This document shows positions 8,291 to 18,449 of a DNA stretch of 64,000 bases, one piece after another. The stretch lies in the NCBI RefSeq assembly GCF_018614915.1, contig NZ_JAGGNU010000055.1, positions 182,482 to 246,481 on the forward strand, given 5' to 3'. The translations under genes and the position numbers were made by a program. The notes below the pieces were generated by a model. The model did no database searches. It had not been told where the DNA came from and saw only the letters and a list, made by a program, of their open reading frames with translations. This DNA is from Variovorax paradoxus (GTDB lineage Bacteria > Pseudomonadota > Gammaproteobacteria > Burkholderiales > Burkholderiaceae_C). Numbering within the stretch: the stretch's first letter is position 1; the number at the start of each line of letters is the position of its first letter.

Positions 8291-9816
8291 GCGTCCGCCG
8301 CGATCAGTTCGTAGACCGCGTCCTCGCTGCTGCCGGCCGGCAGCTCGCCCACCTTGCGGCGTTCGCGCAGCACCGCGATGCGGTGCGACACGCGCACCAC
8401 CTCGTTCATCTCCGAAGAGATGAAGAGCACCGCCATGCCGCCCGCCGCCAGCCGCAGGATCTCGTCCATGATTTCCTGCTTGGCCGCGACGTCGATGCCG
8501 CGCGTCGGTTCGTCCAGGATCAGGAGGCGCGGCTCGATGGCCAGCCAGCGCGCCAGCACGGCCTTCTGCTGGTTGCCGCCCGACAAGAGGCCGATCGGCG
8601 TGTCGATGCTTGCCGTCTTGATGCCCAGCGCCTTGACGAAGCGCTCCGCCAGCGCCGCCTGCTCGGCGCGCGAGAGCGTGCGGCGCAGGCCCATGCTCGC
8701 CTGCAAGGCCAGCGCGATGTTCTCGCGCAGCGAGAGCTCGGCCACGATGCCGTCGGTCTTGCGCTCCTCGGGGCACAGCGCGAGGCCGTGCTTCACCGCA
8801 TCGGCCGGGCTCGCCAGTTCGACGGCGACGCCGTTCACGCGCAGGCGGCCGCAATCCGGCTTCGCCAGGCCGAACAGCAGCCGCGCCAGCTCGGTGCGGC
8901 CGGCGCCCAGGAGGCCGGCCAGCCCCACCACCTCGCCCGCGCGCACGCACAGGTCGACCGGCTGCAGCTGCCCGCGCTGGCCCAGCCCGTCCGCCTGCAG
9001 CACGGAGGGCGCGAACTCTTCGAGCGTGGGCAATTGCGCAGGGCCGGTGGCCTGCGCCGCGAACTCGCGGCCCACCATGGCCGAGATCAGCGCCTGCGGG
9101 CCGAGCTCCGCCGCGCGCCACTCGCCGACCCAGCTGCCATTGCGCAGCACGGTGATGCGGTCCGACACGGCATAGACCTGGTTCAGGAAGTGCGTGATGA
9201 ACAGGATGGCCATGCCCTCGCCGCGCAGCCGGCGCAGCACCGCGAACAGGCTCTTCACCTCCTCGTCGTCGAGGCTCGATGTCGGCTCGTCGAGGATCAG
9301 CACCTTCGACGAGAGGCCGAGCGCACGCGCAATGGCCACCATCTGCTGCACCGCCACCGAGCAGCTGGCCAGCAGCTGCGAGACGTCGATGTCCACGTCC
9401 AGGCGCGCCAGCAGTGCGCGCGCCTCGCGGTTCACCTTCGCCCAGTCGATGCGAAAACCCTGCGCCGGGCCGCAGCGCGGGAATCGCCCCGAGAAGATGT
9501 TCTCCGCCACCGAGAGGTTCGGACAGAGATTGACTTCCTGGTAGACGGTGCTGATGCCCAGCCGCTGCGCCTCGAGCGGCGAGCCCGGGCGGATCGGCCG
9601 GCCGGCGAGCCGCATCTCGCCGGCGTCGGCGGCATGCACGCCGGTCAGCACCTTGATGAGCGTCGACTTGCCCGCGCCGTTCTGTCCCATCAGCGCATGG
9701 ATCTCGCCCGGCCGCAAGCGCAGCGCGACGCCGGAGAGCGCCGGCACGCCGTTGAACTGCTTGTCGATGCCGCTGAGTTCCAGCACCGGCACATCGGACG
9801 CGGCGGCGGCGTTCAT
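8287..9816 (-). CDS. ytfR: Sugar ABC importer ATPase, two nucleotide-binding domains, YtfR-like
   Basis: A 509-residue double ABC ATPase typical of CUT2 importers. The N-terminal domain has Walker A GQNGAGKSTL, the CUT2 form of the Q-loop region (STVYQEVNL) and Walker B LILDEPTSSLD. The C-terminal domain has the usual degenerate Walker A (GLLGAGRTELAR), an intact LLSGGNQQK signature and LILDEPTRGIDV. It energises the YtfT/YjfF channel. Its start abuts the stop of the preceding permease gene directly (TAG then ATG at 9816). The second, independent ATPase of the operon is at 11021-12565; the order suggests each ATPase works with the permease gene(s) directly downstream of it. Confidence 0.9.
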   Translation of the reverse strand: MNAAAASDVPVLELSGIDKQFNGVPALSGVALRLRPGEIHALMGQNGAGKSTLIKVLTGVHAADAGEMRLAGRPIRPGSPLEAQRLGISTVYQEVNLCPNLSVAENIFSGRFPRCGPAQGFRIDWAKVNREARALLARLDVDIDVSQLLASCSVAVQQMVAIARALGLSSKVLILDEPTSSLDDEEVKSLFAVLRRLRGEGMAILFITHFLNQVYAVSDRITVLRNGSWVGEWRAAELGPQALISAMVGREFAAQATGPAQLPTLEEFAPSVLQADGLGQRGQLQPVDLCVRAGEVVGLAGLLGAGRTELARLLFGLAKPDCGRLRVNGVAVELASPADAVKHGLALCPEERKTDGIVAELSLRENIALALQASMGLRRTLSRAEQAALAERFVKALGIKTASIDTPIGLLSGGNQQKAVLARWLAIEPRLLILDEPTRGIDVAAKQEIMDEILRLAAGGMAVLFISSEMNEVVRVSHRIAVLRERRKVGELPAGSSEDAVYELIAADA

Positions 9817-11020
9817 CTACTTGTTCTTGTTGTAGACGTCGACGAACACCGCGGCCAGCAGCACCAGGCCCTTGATGACCTGCTGGTAGTCGATGCCGAT
9901 GCCGAGGATCGACATGCCGTTGTTCATCACGCCCATGACGAAGGCGCCGATCACCGCACCCATCACCTTGCCGACGCCGCCCGAGGCCGAGGCGCCGCCG
10001 ATGAAGCAGGCCGCGATCACGTCGAGCTCGAAGCCGAGGCCGGCCTTGGGCGTGGCGGTGTTGAGCCGCGCCGCGAACACCAGCCCGGCCAGCGCCGCCA
10101 GCACGCCCATGTTGACGAAGGTCAGGAAGGCGAGCCGCTGCGTCTTGACGCCCGACAGGCGCGCCGCCTTCTCGTTGCCGCCCAGCGCGTAGATGCGGCG
10201 GCCGACCGTGGTGCGGCTGGTCACGAAGTCGTAGGCCACGATCAGCACCGCCATCACGATCAGCACGTTGGGCAGGCCCTTGTAGCTGGCCAGCAGGTAG
10301 CTCAGCAGCAGGATGACCGCGGCGAAGAACAGGTTCTTGGCCAGGAAGAAGGCGTAGGGCTCCTGCTCCATGCCGTGCTGCGCCAGCTTGGCGCGGCCGC
10401 GCAGCTTGAAGAACACCAGCGCCGCAGCGGCCAGCGCGCCGAGCACGAGCGACGTGGTGTGCAGCCCGCCGCCGGCCGCCAGGTCGGGCACGAAGCCCGA
10501 GCTCAGCTTCTGGAAGGTCTCGGGAAAGGGCCCCACCGACTGCCCCGCGAGCAACGCCAGGGTCAGGCCCTTGAAGACCAGCATGCCGGCCAGCGTGACG
10601 ATGAAGGACGGGATCTTGAAGAAGGCGACGAACCAGCCCTGCGAGGCGCCGATCAGCCCGCCGGCAACAAGGCAGACGATGAAGGTGGGCACGAAATGCC
10701 ATTCGTACTCCACCATCAGCACCGCCGCCAGCGCACCGATGAAGCCGCAGACCGAGCCGACCGACAGATCGATGTGCCCGGCCACGATCACCAGCAGCAT
10801 GCCCAGCGCCATGATCACGATGTAGCTGTTCTGCAGCAGCAGGTTGGTGAGATTCAGCGGCCGCATCAGCGTGCCGTCGGTCAGCACCTGGAACAGCACC
10901 ATGATCGCGACCAGCGAGATCAGCATGCCGTATTCGCGCAGGTTGTTCTTGAGAAAACCCGCGTGGGCGCGCGGCGACGCGCCGGAGGATGCCGGCACCG
11001 CCGGCGCGACGACTTCGATT

Positions 11021-11031
<11 letters not shown>
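9817..11031 (-). CDS. gguB: Sugar ABC permease, GguB/MmsB/XylH-like
   Basis: A 404-residue CUT2 permease that forms a homodimeric channel in its family. It opens with a cytosolic leader of about 28 residues and then multi-spanning helices. The signature MLLVIVAGHIDLSVGSVCG is near residue 80, and ALGGNEKAARLSGVKT and ELDVIAACFIGGASASGGVG follow. The form GHIDLSVGS is that of the ChvE-MmsAB (GguAB) importers for arabinose, xylose, glucose and galactose. The ATG at 11031 overlaps the end of the ATPase gene by 11 bases. It belongs functionally with chvE and gguA just upstream. Confidence 0.88.
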
Positions 11032-12565
<1,534 letters not shown>

Positions 12566-12602
12566 CCTGTCTGTCTCCTTTCGAACCGCCCCTCTGGCGC
12601 AA

Positions 12603-13673
12603 CTACTTGATCTGGCTTTCCTTGTAGTAGCCGCTGTCGACCAGTGCCTGCTTCCAGTTCGATGCGTCGACGCTGATCGGCTTGAGCAGGTAGGAGGGCA
12701 CGACCTTCACGCCGTTGTTGTAGGTCTTGGTGTCGTTCACTTCCGGCGTCTTGCCCGCGAGCATCGCGTCCACCATGTTCACCGTGACACGGGCCAGCTC
12801 GCGCGTGTCCTTGAACACGGTCGCGGTCTGCTCCTTGCGCAAGATCGACTTGACCGATGGCACCTCGGCGTCCTGCCCCGTCACCACCGGCATCGGCTGC
12901 TGCGCCGAGCCGTAGCCCACGCCCTTGAGCGAGGAGATGATGCCGATCGACAGGCCGTCGTAGGGCGAGAGCACGGCATCGACGCGGTCCTTGGTGTAGT
13001 AGGCCGACAGCAGGTTGTCCATGCGTGCCTGCGCCACCGCGCCGTCCCAGCGCAGCGTGGAGACCTTGTCCATGCCCAGCTGCTTGCTGCGCACCACCAG
13101 CTTGCCGCTGTCGATGTAGGGCTTCAGCACCGACATCGCGCCGTTGTAGAAGAAGAAGGCGTTGTTGTCGTCCGGCGAGCCGCCGAAGAGCTCGATGTTG
13201 TACGGGCCCTTGCCCTCCTTGAGCTTGAGCGCCTGCTCGATATAGCCCGCCTGCAGCACGCCGACCTGGAAGTTGTCGAAGGTCGCGTAGTAGTCGACGT
13301 TCTTCGAGCCCTTGATGAGCCGGTCGTAGGCGATTACCTTGACGCCCTTGTCGGCCGCCTTCTGCAGCACGTCCGACAAGGTGGTGCCGTCGATCGCGGC
13401 GATCACCAGCACCTTGGAGCCCTTGGTCACCATGTTCTCGATCTGCGCGAGCTGGTTCGGGATGTCGTCGTCGGCGTACTGGAGATCGGTCTTGTAGCCC
13501 TTCTCCTTGAAGTACTTGACCATGTTGGCGCCGTCGGCGATCCAGCGCGCCGACGACTTGGTCGGCATCGAGATCGCGATCGGGCCCTTGTCCTGGGCCT
13601 GGGCGAGCGGCGCGAGGCCGATGAGGCTCACGGCGGCGCCGGCGAGCAGACTTTTCAAAAAGATGCGTTTCAT
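12603..13673 (-). CDS. chvE: ChvE-like periplasmic multiple-sugar-binding protein
   Basis: A 356-residue periplasmic binding protein with a signal peptide cleaved near AQAQ-DKG (around residue 27). After that the protein follows ChvE of Agrobacterium closely: PTKSSARWIADGANM, LQYADDDIPNQLAQIENM, VIAAIDGTTLSDVL and ELFGGSPDDNNAFFFYNGAM. ChvE-type proteins bind arabinose, galactose, glucose and related sugars and deliver them to GguAB. The ATG at 13673 has AAGGAG 9-10 bases upstream. A hairpin in the 129-base gap before it may separate its expression from that of the other binding protein. In plant-associated bacteria ChvE also signals sugars to two-component kinases; nothing here shows that. 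Confidence 0.9.
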   Translation of the reverse strand: MKRIFLKSLLAGAAVSLIGLAPLAQAQDKGPIAISMPTKSSARWIADGANMVKYFKEKGYKTDLQYADDDIPNQLAQIENMVTKGSKVLVIAAIDGTTLSDVLQKAADKGVKVIAYDRLIKGSKNVDYYATFDNFQVGVLQAGYIEQALKLKEGKGPYNIELFGGSPDDNNAFFFYNGAMSVLKPYIDSGKLVVRSKQLGMDKVSTLRWDGAVAQARMDNLLSAYYTKDRVDAVLSPYDGLSIGIISSLKGVGYGSAQQPMPVVTGQDAEVPSVKSILRKEQTATVFKDTRELARVTVNMVDAMLAGKTPEVNDTKTYNNGVKVVPSYLLKPISVDASNWKQALVDSGYYKESQIK

Positions 13674-13712
13674 TGACTAGGTCTCCTTGTGTTGACGGGG
13701 ACTCATTCCAGG

Positions 13713-13749
13713 AATACCGCGGAACCGGCTTTGCCGGGCCGCTGGTATT
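13713..13749. other. Intercistronic hairpin between two binding-protein genes
   Basis: Nested inverted repeats AATACC/GGTATT (13713-13718 with 13744-13749), GCGG/CCGC and CCGGC/GCCGG around a TTT loop form a long hairpin with small bulges. No T-run follows on the minus strand, so it is not a normal intrinsic terminator. It could protect the upstream mRNA or partly stop transcription, giving more of the YtfQ-like binding protein than of the downstream genes. Confidence 0.5.
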
Positions 13750-13802
13750 GCCCCGGTGAGGGGGTGGGCGGCTCCACGAAGTGAGCCAACCTGGAGGAGA
13801 GC

Positions 13803-14768
13803 TCAATACTTGCGTTTCGGGAACTCGGCCTTGGCCACTTCCATCGGGAAGATGCCTTCCTCCGTCACGATGCGCTTCGGAATCTGCTTGCCGGCCTTGA
13901 TGTCCTTCACGGCCGTCATCAATTGCGGGCCGAGCAGCGGACTGCATTCGACCGACACGTTGAGCTTGCCGGCCATCATGGCCTCGAAGGCGCCCTTGAC
14001 GGCATCGATCGAGATGATCGTGATGTCCTTGGCCGGCTTCAAGCCCGCTTCCTCGATGGCCTGGATCGCGCCGATCGCCATGTCGTCGTTGTGCGCGTAG
14101 AGCACGTTGATCTTCTTGCCGTCGGCCTTGAGGAAGGCCTCCATCACCTCCTTGCCCTTGGCGCGCGTGAAGTCGCCGGTCTGCGAGCGGATGATCTTGA
14201 ACTTCGGGTCGGCCTTGATGATTTCCTCGAAGCCCTTCTTGCGGTCGATCGCCGGTGCCGAGCCCACGGTGCCCTGCAGCTCGACGATGTTGACCTCGCC
14301 CTTCTGGTCCTTCATCTTCTCGACCAGCCAGCGCCCGGCCTTGCGGCCTTCCTCGACGAAATCCGAGCCCATGAAGGTGACGTAGAGCGATTCGTCCTTG
14401 GTGTTGACGGAGCGGTCGGTCAGCACCACCGGGATCTTGGCGGCCTTGGCTTCGCGCAGCACCGTCTCCCAGCCCGATTCGACCACCGGCGAGAAGGCGA
14501 TGACATCGACCTTCTGCGCGATGTAGGAGCGGATCGCCTTGATCTGGTTCTCCTGCTTCTGCTGCCCGTCGGAGAACTTGAGCTCGATGCCGGACTCCTT
14601 CGCGGCCGACTTGATCGACTCGGTGTTGGCGGTGCGCCATTCGCTTTCGGCGCCGACCTGGGCGAAGCCGAGAACGATCTTCTTCTGCGCCAGCGCCGTG
14701 GCCGGCAGCAGCGAAGCCAGCGCGGCGGTTGCGAGCGCAACGGTGAGCGTGCGACGGTTCAATTTCAT
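13803..14768 (-). CDS. ytfQ: YtfQ-like periplasmic sugar-binding protein
   Basis: A 321-residue periplasmic binding protein of the peripla_BP_4 type. A signal peptide runs to about residue 27 (ALA-QKK), then the YtfQ pattern begins: IVLGFAQVGAESEWRTANTESI, DGQQKQENQIKAIRSYI, AFSPVVESGWETVLREAK and VLTDRSVN. E. coli YtfQ binds furanose forms of galactose and arabinose. It is the binding component for YtfR-YtfT-YjfF encoded further down the operon, although the ChvE-GguAB set lies between them. The ATG at 14768 has AGGAG 8-9 bases upstream. It is the second gene of the operon, 58 bases after the semialdehyde dehydrogenase. Confidence 0.9.
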   Translation of the reverse strand: MKLNRRTLTVALATAALASLLPATALAQKKIVLGFAQVGAESEWRTANTESIKSAAKESGIELKFSDGQQKQENQIKAIRSYIAQKVDVIAFSPVVESGWETVLREAKAAKIPVVLTDRSVNTKDESLYVTFMGSDFVEEGRKAGRWLVEKMKDQKGEVNIVELQGTVGSAPAIDRKKGFEEIIKADPKFKIIRSQTGDFTRAKGKEVMEAFLKADGKKINVLYAHNDDMAIGAIQAIEEAGLKPAKDITIISIDAVKGAFEAMMAGKLNVSVECSPLLGPQLMTAVKDIKAGKQIPKRIVTEEGIFPMEVAKAEFPKRKY

Positions 14769-14826
14769 GGTCTCTGTCTCCTGGTTGTCGTGGTGAAAAA
14801 TCTGGGCGCTGCCGGGCTCGCGTTCC

Positions 14827-16278
14827 TCAAGCCATCACGTAGCCCGTCTTGACGGTGGTGTAGAACTCGGCCGCGTAGCGCCCCTGCTCCCGCGGCCCGT
14901 AGCTCGATGCCTTGCGGCCGCCGAAGGGCACGTGGTAGTCGACGCCGGCGGTCGGCAGGTTGACCATGGTCATGCCCACCTTGGCGTGGCGCTTGAAATG
15001 CATGGCGCGCTGCAGCGAGGCGGTGCAGATGCCGGCGCACAGGCCGAAGGGCGTGTCGTTGGCCAGCGTCAGCGCATGCTCGTAGTCGTCGGCGCGCAGC
15101 ACGCAGGCGACGGGGCCGAAGATCTCCTGGCGCGCCACGCGCTGATGGGGCCGCGCCAGGAACAGGGCCGGGCTCATGTAGTGGCCGGCCGTCGGCCGCT
15201 CCAGCAGCTCGCCGCCCCACACGTGCTCGGCGCCCTCCTCGAGCGCGCTCGCGATCGCCGCCATGTTCTGCCCGAGCTGGCGGCGGTCGACCACCGGGCC
15301 GATGTCGATGCCGCGTTCCAGCGCATGCCCGACCTTGAGCGATTCCATGCGGCGGCGCAGGCGCGCGACGAAGGCATCGTGCACCGGCGCCTCGACGATC
15401 AGCCGGCTCGATGCCGTGCAACGCTGTCCGGTCGAGAAGTAGGCGCCCTGCACCGCGCAGTCGACGGCGAGCTCCAGGTCGGCGTCGGCCAGCACCACGA
15501 GCGGATTCTTGCCGCCCATCTCGAGCTGCACCTTGGCGTGGCGCGCCGAGGCGGCCCGCAGGATGCGCTCGCCGGTCTCGACCGAGCCGGTGAAGCTGAT
15601 GGCATCGACCAGCGGGCTGTCGACGATCGCCTGGCCGACCTCGCGGCCGCTGCCCATCACGAGGTTGAAGGTGCCGGCGGGCAGCGCCGCGCGGCTGATG
15701 ATCTCGGCCAAGGCCCAGCCGCAGGCCGGCACCAGTTCGGCCGGCTTGAACACCACGCTGTTGCCGTAGGCGAGCGCGGGCGCGATCTTCCAGGCGGGAA
15801 TCGCGAGCGGGAAGTTCCACGGCGCGATCAGCCCGACCACGCCGACCGGCTCGCGCGTGACGTCGACCTGCACGCCGGGCCGCACCGAGGACATCGTCTC
15901 GCCGCCAGCGCGCAGCGCCTCGCCGGCGAAGAACTTGAAGATCTGCCCGGCGCGCGTCGCCTCGGCGATCGCCTCGGCCAGGGTCTTGCCTTCCTCGCGC
16001 GCCAGCAGCACGCCGAGCTCTTCGCGGCGCGCCAGCAGCTCGCTGCCGATCTGGTCGAGCACGTCGGCGCGGCGCTGCGGCGTGGTGCGGCTCCAGTGCG
16101 GGAAGGCATCGGCCGCGGCACGGATCGCCGCTTCGGTCTGGCTGCGGTCGGCGCGTGCATATTCGGCGACCACCTCGCGCGTGTCGGAGGGGTTTTCGCT
16201 CAGGCCGCTGGTCACGCCGGTTTCCCAGCGGCCGTTGATGTACTGCCGGGCGTTCTGTTGGAGGTGGCTGCGCTTCAA
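14827..16278 (-). CDS. Alpha-ketoglutaric semialdehyde dehydrogenase (aldehyde dehydrogenase family)
   Basis: A 483-residue NAD(P)-dependent aldehyde dehydrogenase expected to oxidise alpha-ketoglutaric semialdehyde (2,5-dioxopentanoate) to alpha-ketoglutarate. Visible active-site features are IAPWNFPLAIPAWKIAPAL, FTGSVETG, the general base E253 in QLEMGGKNP and the nucleophile C287 in GQRCTASS. It is the first gene of the operon that ends with the KDA dehydratase, so it supplies the last pathway step. The start appears to be a TTG at 16278 without a clear ribosome site; no ATG lies before the conserved YINGRW, so I keep it. The substrate is inferred from context, because this family varies. 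Confidence 0.83.
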   Translation of the reverse strand: MKRSHLQQNARQYINGRWETGVTSGLSENPSDTREVVAEYARADRSQTEAAIRAAADAFPHWSRTTPQRRADVLDQIGSELLARREELGVLLAREEGKTLAEAIAEATRAGQIFKFFAGEALRAGGETMSSVRPGVQVDVTREPVGVVGLIAPWNFPLAIPAWKIAPALAYGNSVVFKPAELVPACGWALAEIISRAALPAGTFNLVMGSGREVGQAIVDSPLVDAISFTGSVETGERILRAASARHAKVQLEMGGKNPLVVLADADLELAVDCAVQGAYFSTGQRCTASSRLIVEAPVHDAFVARLRRRMESLKVGHALERGIDIGPVVDRRQLGQNMAAIASALEEGAEHVWGGELLERPTAGHYMSPALFLARPHQRVARQEIFGPVACVLRADDYEHALTLANDTPFGLCAGICTASLQRAMHFKRHAKVGMTMVNLPTAGVDYHVPFGGRKASSYGPREQGRYAAEFYTTVKTGYVMA

Positions 16279-16302
16279 GGTGCGGCGAGTTTAGGAATGA
16301 CA

Positions 16303-16344
16303 CCAATATCTTTCCAATCAAGATTTGGATCAAATCGATATTGG
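16303..16344. promoter_or_regulatory. Inverted-repeat operator candidate between operon and LysR gene
   Basis: Perfect 8-base arms CCAATATC (16303-16310) and GATATTGG (16337-16344) flank a second, imperfect dyad CCAATC/GATTTGG (16314-16328). The whole lies in the 88-base gap between the divergent operon and the LysR-type gene. LysR regulators usually bind a dyad at this place in such divergent pairs. This AT-rich patch stands out in very GC-rich surroundings. Confidence 0.6.
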
Positions 16345-16366
16345 AAGAAGCATTCAGGAAAACCCT

Positions 16367-17326
16367 ATGACCAATTACACGCACTGGTTCATCCGTGCGC
16401 GCCTCAAGACGCGCCAGCTGCTGCTGCTCGTGGCCCTGGCTGAGGAAGGCAACATTCACCGCGCGGCGCAGGTGCTCAACATGACGCAGCCCGCGGCCTC
16501 GAAGCTGCTCAAGGACCTGGAGGACGTGCTGGAAGTCCCGCTCTTCGAGCGCCTGCCGCGCGGCATGCGCCCGACCTGGTACGGCGAGACCATGATCCGC
16601 CATGCGCGCGAGGCGCTGGCGAGCCTGAACCAGGCGCACGACGAGCTCACCGCGCTCAAGGCCGGCAGCTTCGGCCAGGTCGGGATCGGCGCGGTCACCT
16701 CGCCCGGCCTGGCGCTGCTGCCGCCGGCGGTCGCGGCCGTGAAGCGCGAGCAGCCGAACCTGCGTATCTCGCTGGACATCGAGACCAGCCCGGTGCTGTT
16801 CGATCGGCTCGAGCAGGGCAAGCTCGACATCCTTGTCGCGCGCCTGTTCGCGGAACACGACAAGTCGAACCTGCGCTACGAGGCGCTGGTCGAGGAGCCG
16901 GTGTGCGCGCTGGTGCGCCCCGGGCATCCGCTGCTCGGCATCACGGGTCTGGGCCTGCGCGACCTGGTGTCCGCCGGCTGGATCGTGCCGCCCGCGGGCA
17001 GCGTGCTGCGGCACCGCTTCGACCTGATGTTCCAGGAAGAAGGCCTGGCGTCGCCGATCAACGTGATCGAGACCGCGGCGCTGCTGTTCATCACGCGCAT
17101 GCTGCAGCAGAGCGACATGATCGCCGTGCTCGCGACCGACGTGGCGCGCTACTACGCCGCGCACGGCATCGGCGCCGTGCTGCCGGTGGACATGCCCTGC
17201 CACATGGACGCCTTCGGCCTCATCACCCGCACCGACCGGCTGCCCTCCCCGGCTGCCAAGGTGATGATGAAGGCGCTGAAGGCGCAGAGCCTGGCGGTGT
17301 ATGGGAAGCGGCTGGAGGCGGATTAG
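16367..17326 (+). CDS. gbpR: LysR-type regulator, GbpR-like, of the sugar operon
   Basis: A 319-residue LysR-family transcription factor. The N-terminal winged helix-turn-helix covers about residues 10-70 (LKTRQLLLLVALAEEGNIHRAAQVLNM then TQPAASKLLKDLE); an effector domain follows from about residue 95. It resembles GbpR, which controls chvE-gguAB in Agrobacterium in response to sugars. The ATG at 16367 is chosen over the one 42 bases upstream because AGGAAA stands just before it and the shorter leader fits the family. It diverges from the ten-gene operon across an 88-base gap that carries a dyad, so it probably controls that operon and itself. The sugar ligand is unknown. Confidence 0.85.
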   Translation: MTNYTHWFIRARLKTRQLLLLVALAEEGNIHRAAQVLNMTQPAASKLLKDLEDVLEVPLFERLPRGMRPTWYGETMIRHAREALASLNQAHDELTALKAGSFGQVGIGAVTSPGLALLPPAVAAVKREQPNLRISLDIETSPVLFDRLEQGKLDILVARLFAEHDKSNLRYEALVEEPVCALVRPGHPLLGITGLGLRDLVSAGWIVPPAGSVLRHRFDLMFQEEGLASPINVIETAALLFITRMLQQSDMIAVLATDVARYYAAHGIGAVLPVDMPCHMDAFGLITRTDRLPSPAAKVMMKALKAQSLAVYGKRLEAD

Positions 17327-17412
17327 GGACTGCTCGAGGCCGAGATAAAAAGTGCGATCGGGCCTCGCTGGTGCCCGCCTCCGTGGATAGGCTGAGCCCC
17401 CACCCCAGCCCT

Positions 17413-17494
17413 CCCCCAGAGGGGGAGGGAGTCATACCGCTTGCACGCAAGGCCCAGCGGCATTTTCTTGCCTTGCTCCCTCCCCCTCTGGGGG
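17413..17494. repeat. Long G/C-tract inverted repeat between convergent genes
   Basis: The 19-base arm CCCCCAGAGGGGGAGGGAG (17413-17431) recurs as its exact reverse complement CTCCCTCCCCCTCTGGGGG (17476-17494). Each arm contains its own smaller palindrome CCCCC-AGA-GGGGG. The element lies between the convergent LysR gene and the SDR gene and could end transcription from both sides. Similar intergenic C/G tracts are, to my knowledge, common in Comamonadaceae genomes. The rest of the gap (17327-17553) holds nothing else that I recognise. Confidence 0.7.
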
Positions 17495-17553
17495 GGGCAC
17501 CGGCCCTTCGAGGCACGCGCACCCATCGAACACCCATAGGCGCTATGGCAGCG

Positions 17554-18330
17554 CTAAACCCACCCCGCATCCACCTTGAACTCCTGCGCCGTGCACATCG
17601 CGCCATCGTCCGAGGCAAGGAACAGCACCATGCGCGCGATGTCCTGCGGCTGCAGCTTGTCGGGCAGGCACTGGTTGCGCTTGATCTCGAGCTCGCCCTC
17701 GGCGTCGAGCCAGAGCTTCACCTGGCGCTCGGTCATCACCCAGCCCGGCGACACCGTGTTGATGCGGATGCGGTCTTCGCCCAGCGGCCGGGCGAGCCCG
17801 CGCGTGAGGCCGTTCACCGACGATTTCGCGATCGCATAGCAGGGGTAGGCGCCGCCCTTGCCCTGCCAGCCGGTCGAGCCCAGATTGACGATCGAGCCGA
17901 AGCCCAGGCGCCGCATGCCCGGCACCACCGACTGGATGGCGAAGAAGGCCGGCCGCTCGTTGATGGCCATGCGCTCCTCGTAGTAGGCGGGCGTCACCGA
18001 TTCGAGCGTATGCCGGTCGTCGCTCGCGACGTTGTTGACCAGCACCGCGAAATCGCCCAGCGCCGCCGCGGCCTCGGCGATGCACGACTGCAGGGCCGCC
18101 ACGTCGCGCACGTCGCACACGCGCCACCACGGCGCGGCATGGCCCGCCTCCGCCAGCTTCCCCGCGAACGCCCGGCTCGCGCCTTCGGCGATGTCGACGA
18201 AGGCCACGCGCGCGCCTTGCTCGACGAAGGCGGCAACGATCGCGGCGCCGATGCCGCTGCCGCCGCCGGTGACGAAGACCGGCCTTCCCTTCAGGCTCGG
18301 ATAGGTGGAAAGTGCGGGCACGGGGCTCAT
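17554..18330 (-). CDS. SDR-family sugar 1-dehydrogenase (probable L-arabinose/aldose dehydrogenase)
   Basis: A 258-residue classical short-chain dehydrogenase. The cofactor loop TGGGSGIG is at residues 21-28 and an acidic D46 follows beta-2, which favours NAD. NNVAS stands at residues 99-103 (NNAG position). The catalytic residues are S152, Y165 and K169 (LGSTGWQG then YPCYAIAKS). It would oxidise the sugar at C1 to the lactone. The ATG at 18330 is chosen because GGAG lies 8 bases upstream; two in-frame upstream starts lack this. It diverges from the SMP-30 lactonase gene, and the two reactions are consecutive. The exact sugar (arabinose, xylose, fucose or galactose) cannot be fixed by sequence. 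Confidence 0.8.
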   Translation of the reverse strand: MSPVPALSTYPSLKGRPVFVTGGGSGIGAAIVAAFVEQGARVAFVDIAEGASRAFAGKLAEAGHAAPWWRVCDVRDVAALQSCIAEAAAALGDFAVLVNNVASDDRHTLESVTPAYYEERMAINERPAFFAIQSVVPGMRRLGFGSIVNLGSTGWQGKGGAYPCYAIAKSSVNGLTRGLARPLGEDRIRINTVSPGWVMTERQVKLWLDAEGELEIKRNQCLPDKLQPQDIARMVLFLASDDGAMCTAQEFKVDAGWV

Positions 18331-18359
18331 GGGTGTCTCCAGATATGACATTGCAATTT

Positions 18360-18377
18360 GCATATCGATATATATGC
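18360..18377. promoter_or_regulatory. AT-rich dyad in the dehydrogenase/lactonase divergent promoter
   Basis: Arms GCATAT (18360-18365) and ATATGC (18372-18377) flank CGATAT, in the middle of the 119-base gap between two divergent genes. The gap is far more AT-rich than its surroundings and also holds GATTTCTAATATCAATATG just beyond. One regulator could act on both promoters from this site. It shares the element GATAT with the LysR dyad at 16303-16344. Confidence 0.5.
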
Positions 18378-18449
18378 AGAAAATAGATTTCTAATATCAA
18401 TATGCCTTGATACGCTCGCCCGCGTCAAGACAACCCGCCGGAGACAAGC

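Noticed and set aside
7220..10702. Continuous minus-strand frame suggesting an ATPase-permease fusion
   Set aside because: The first two thirds are an out-of-frame reading of gguB and ytfR. The real permease starts at 8290 with an ATGA overlap and a normal N-terminus.
18006..18022. GTATGCC inside the SDR gene as a further copy of the ohr motif
   Set aside because: The second GTAT at 10-base spacing is absent and the site is in a coding region.
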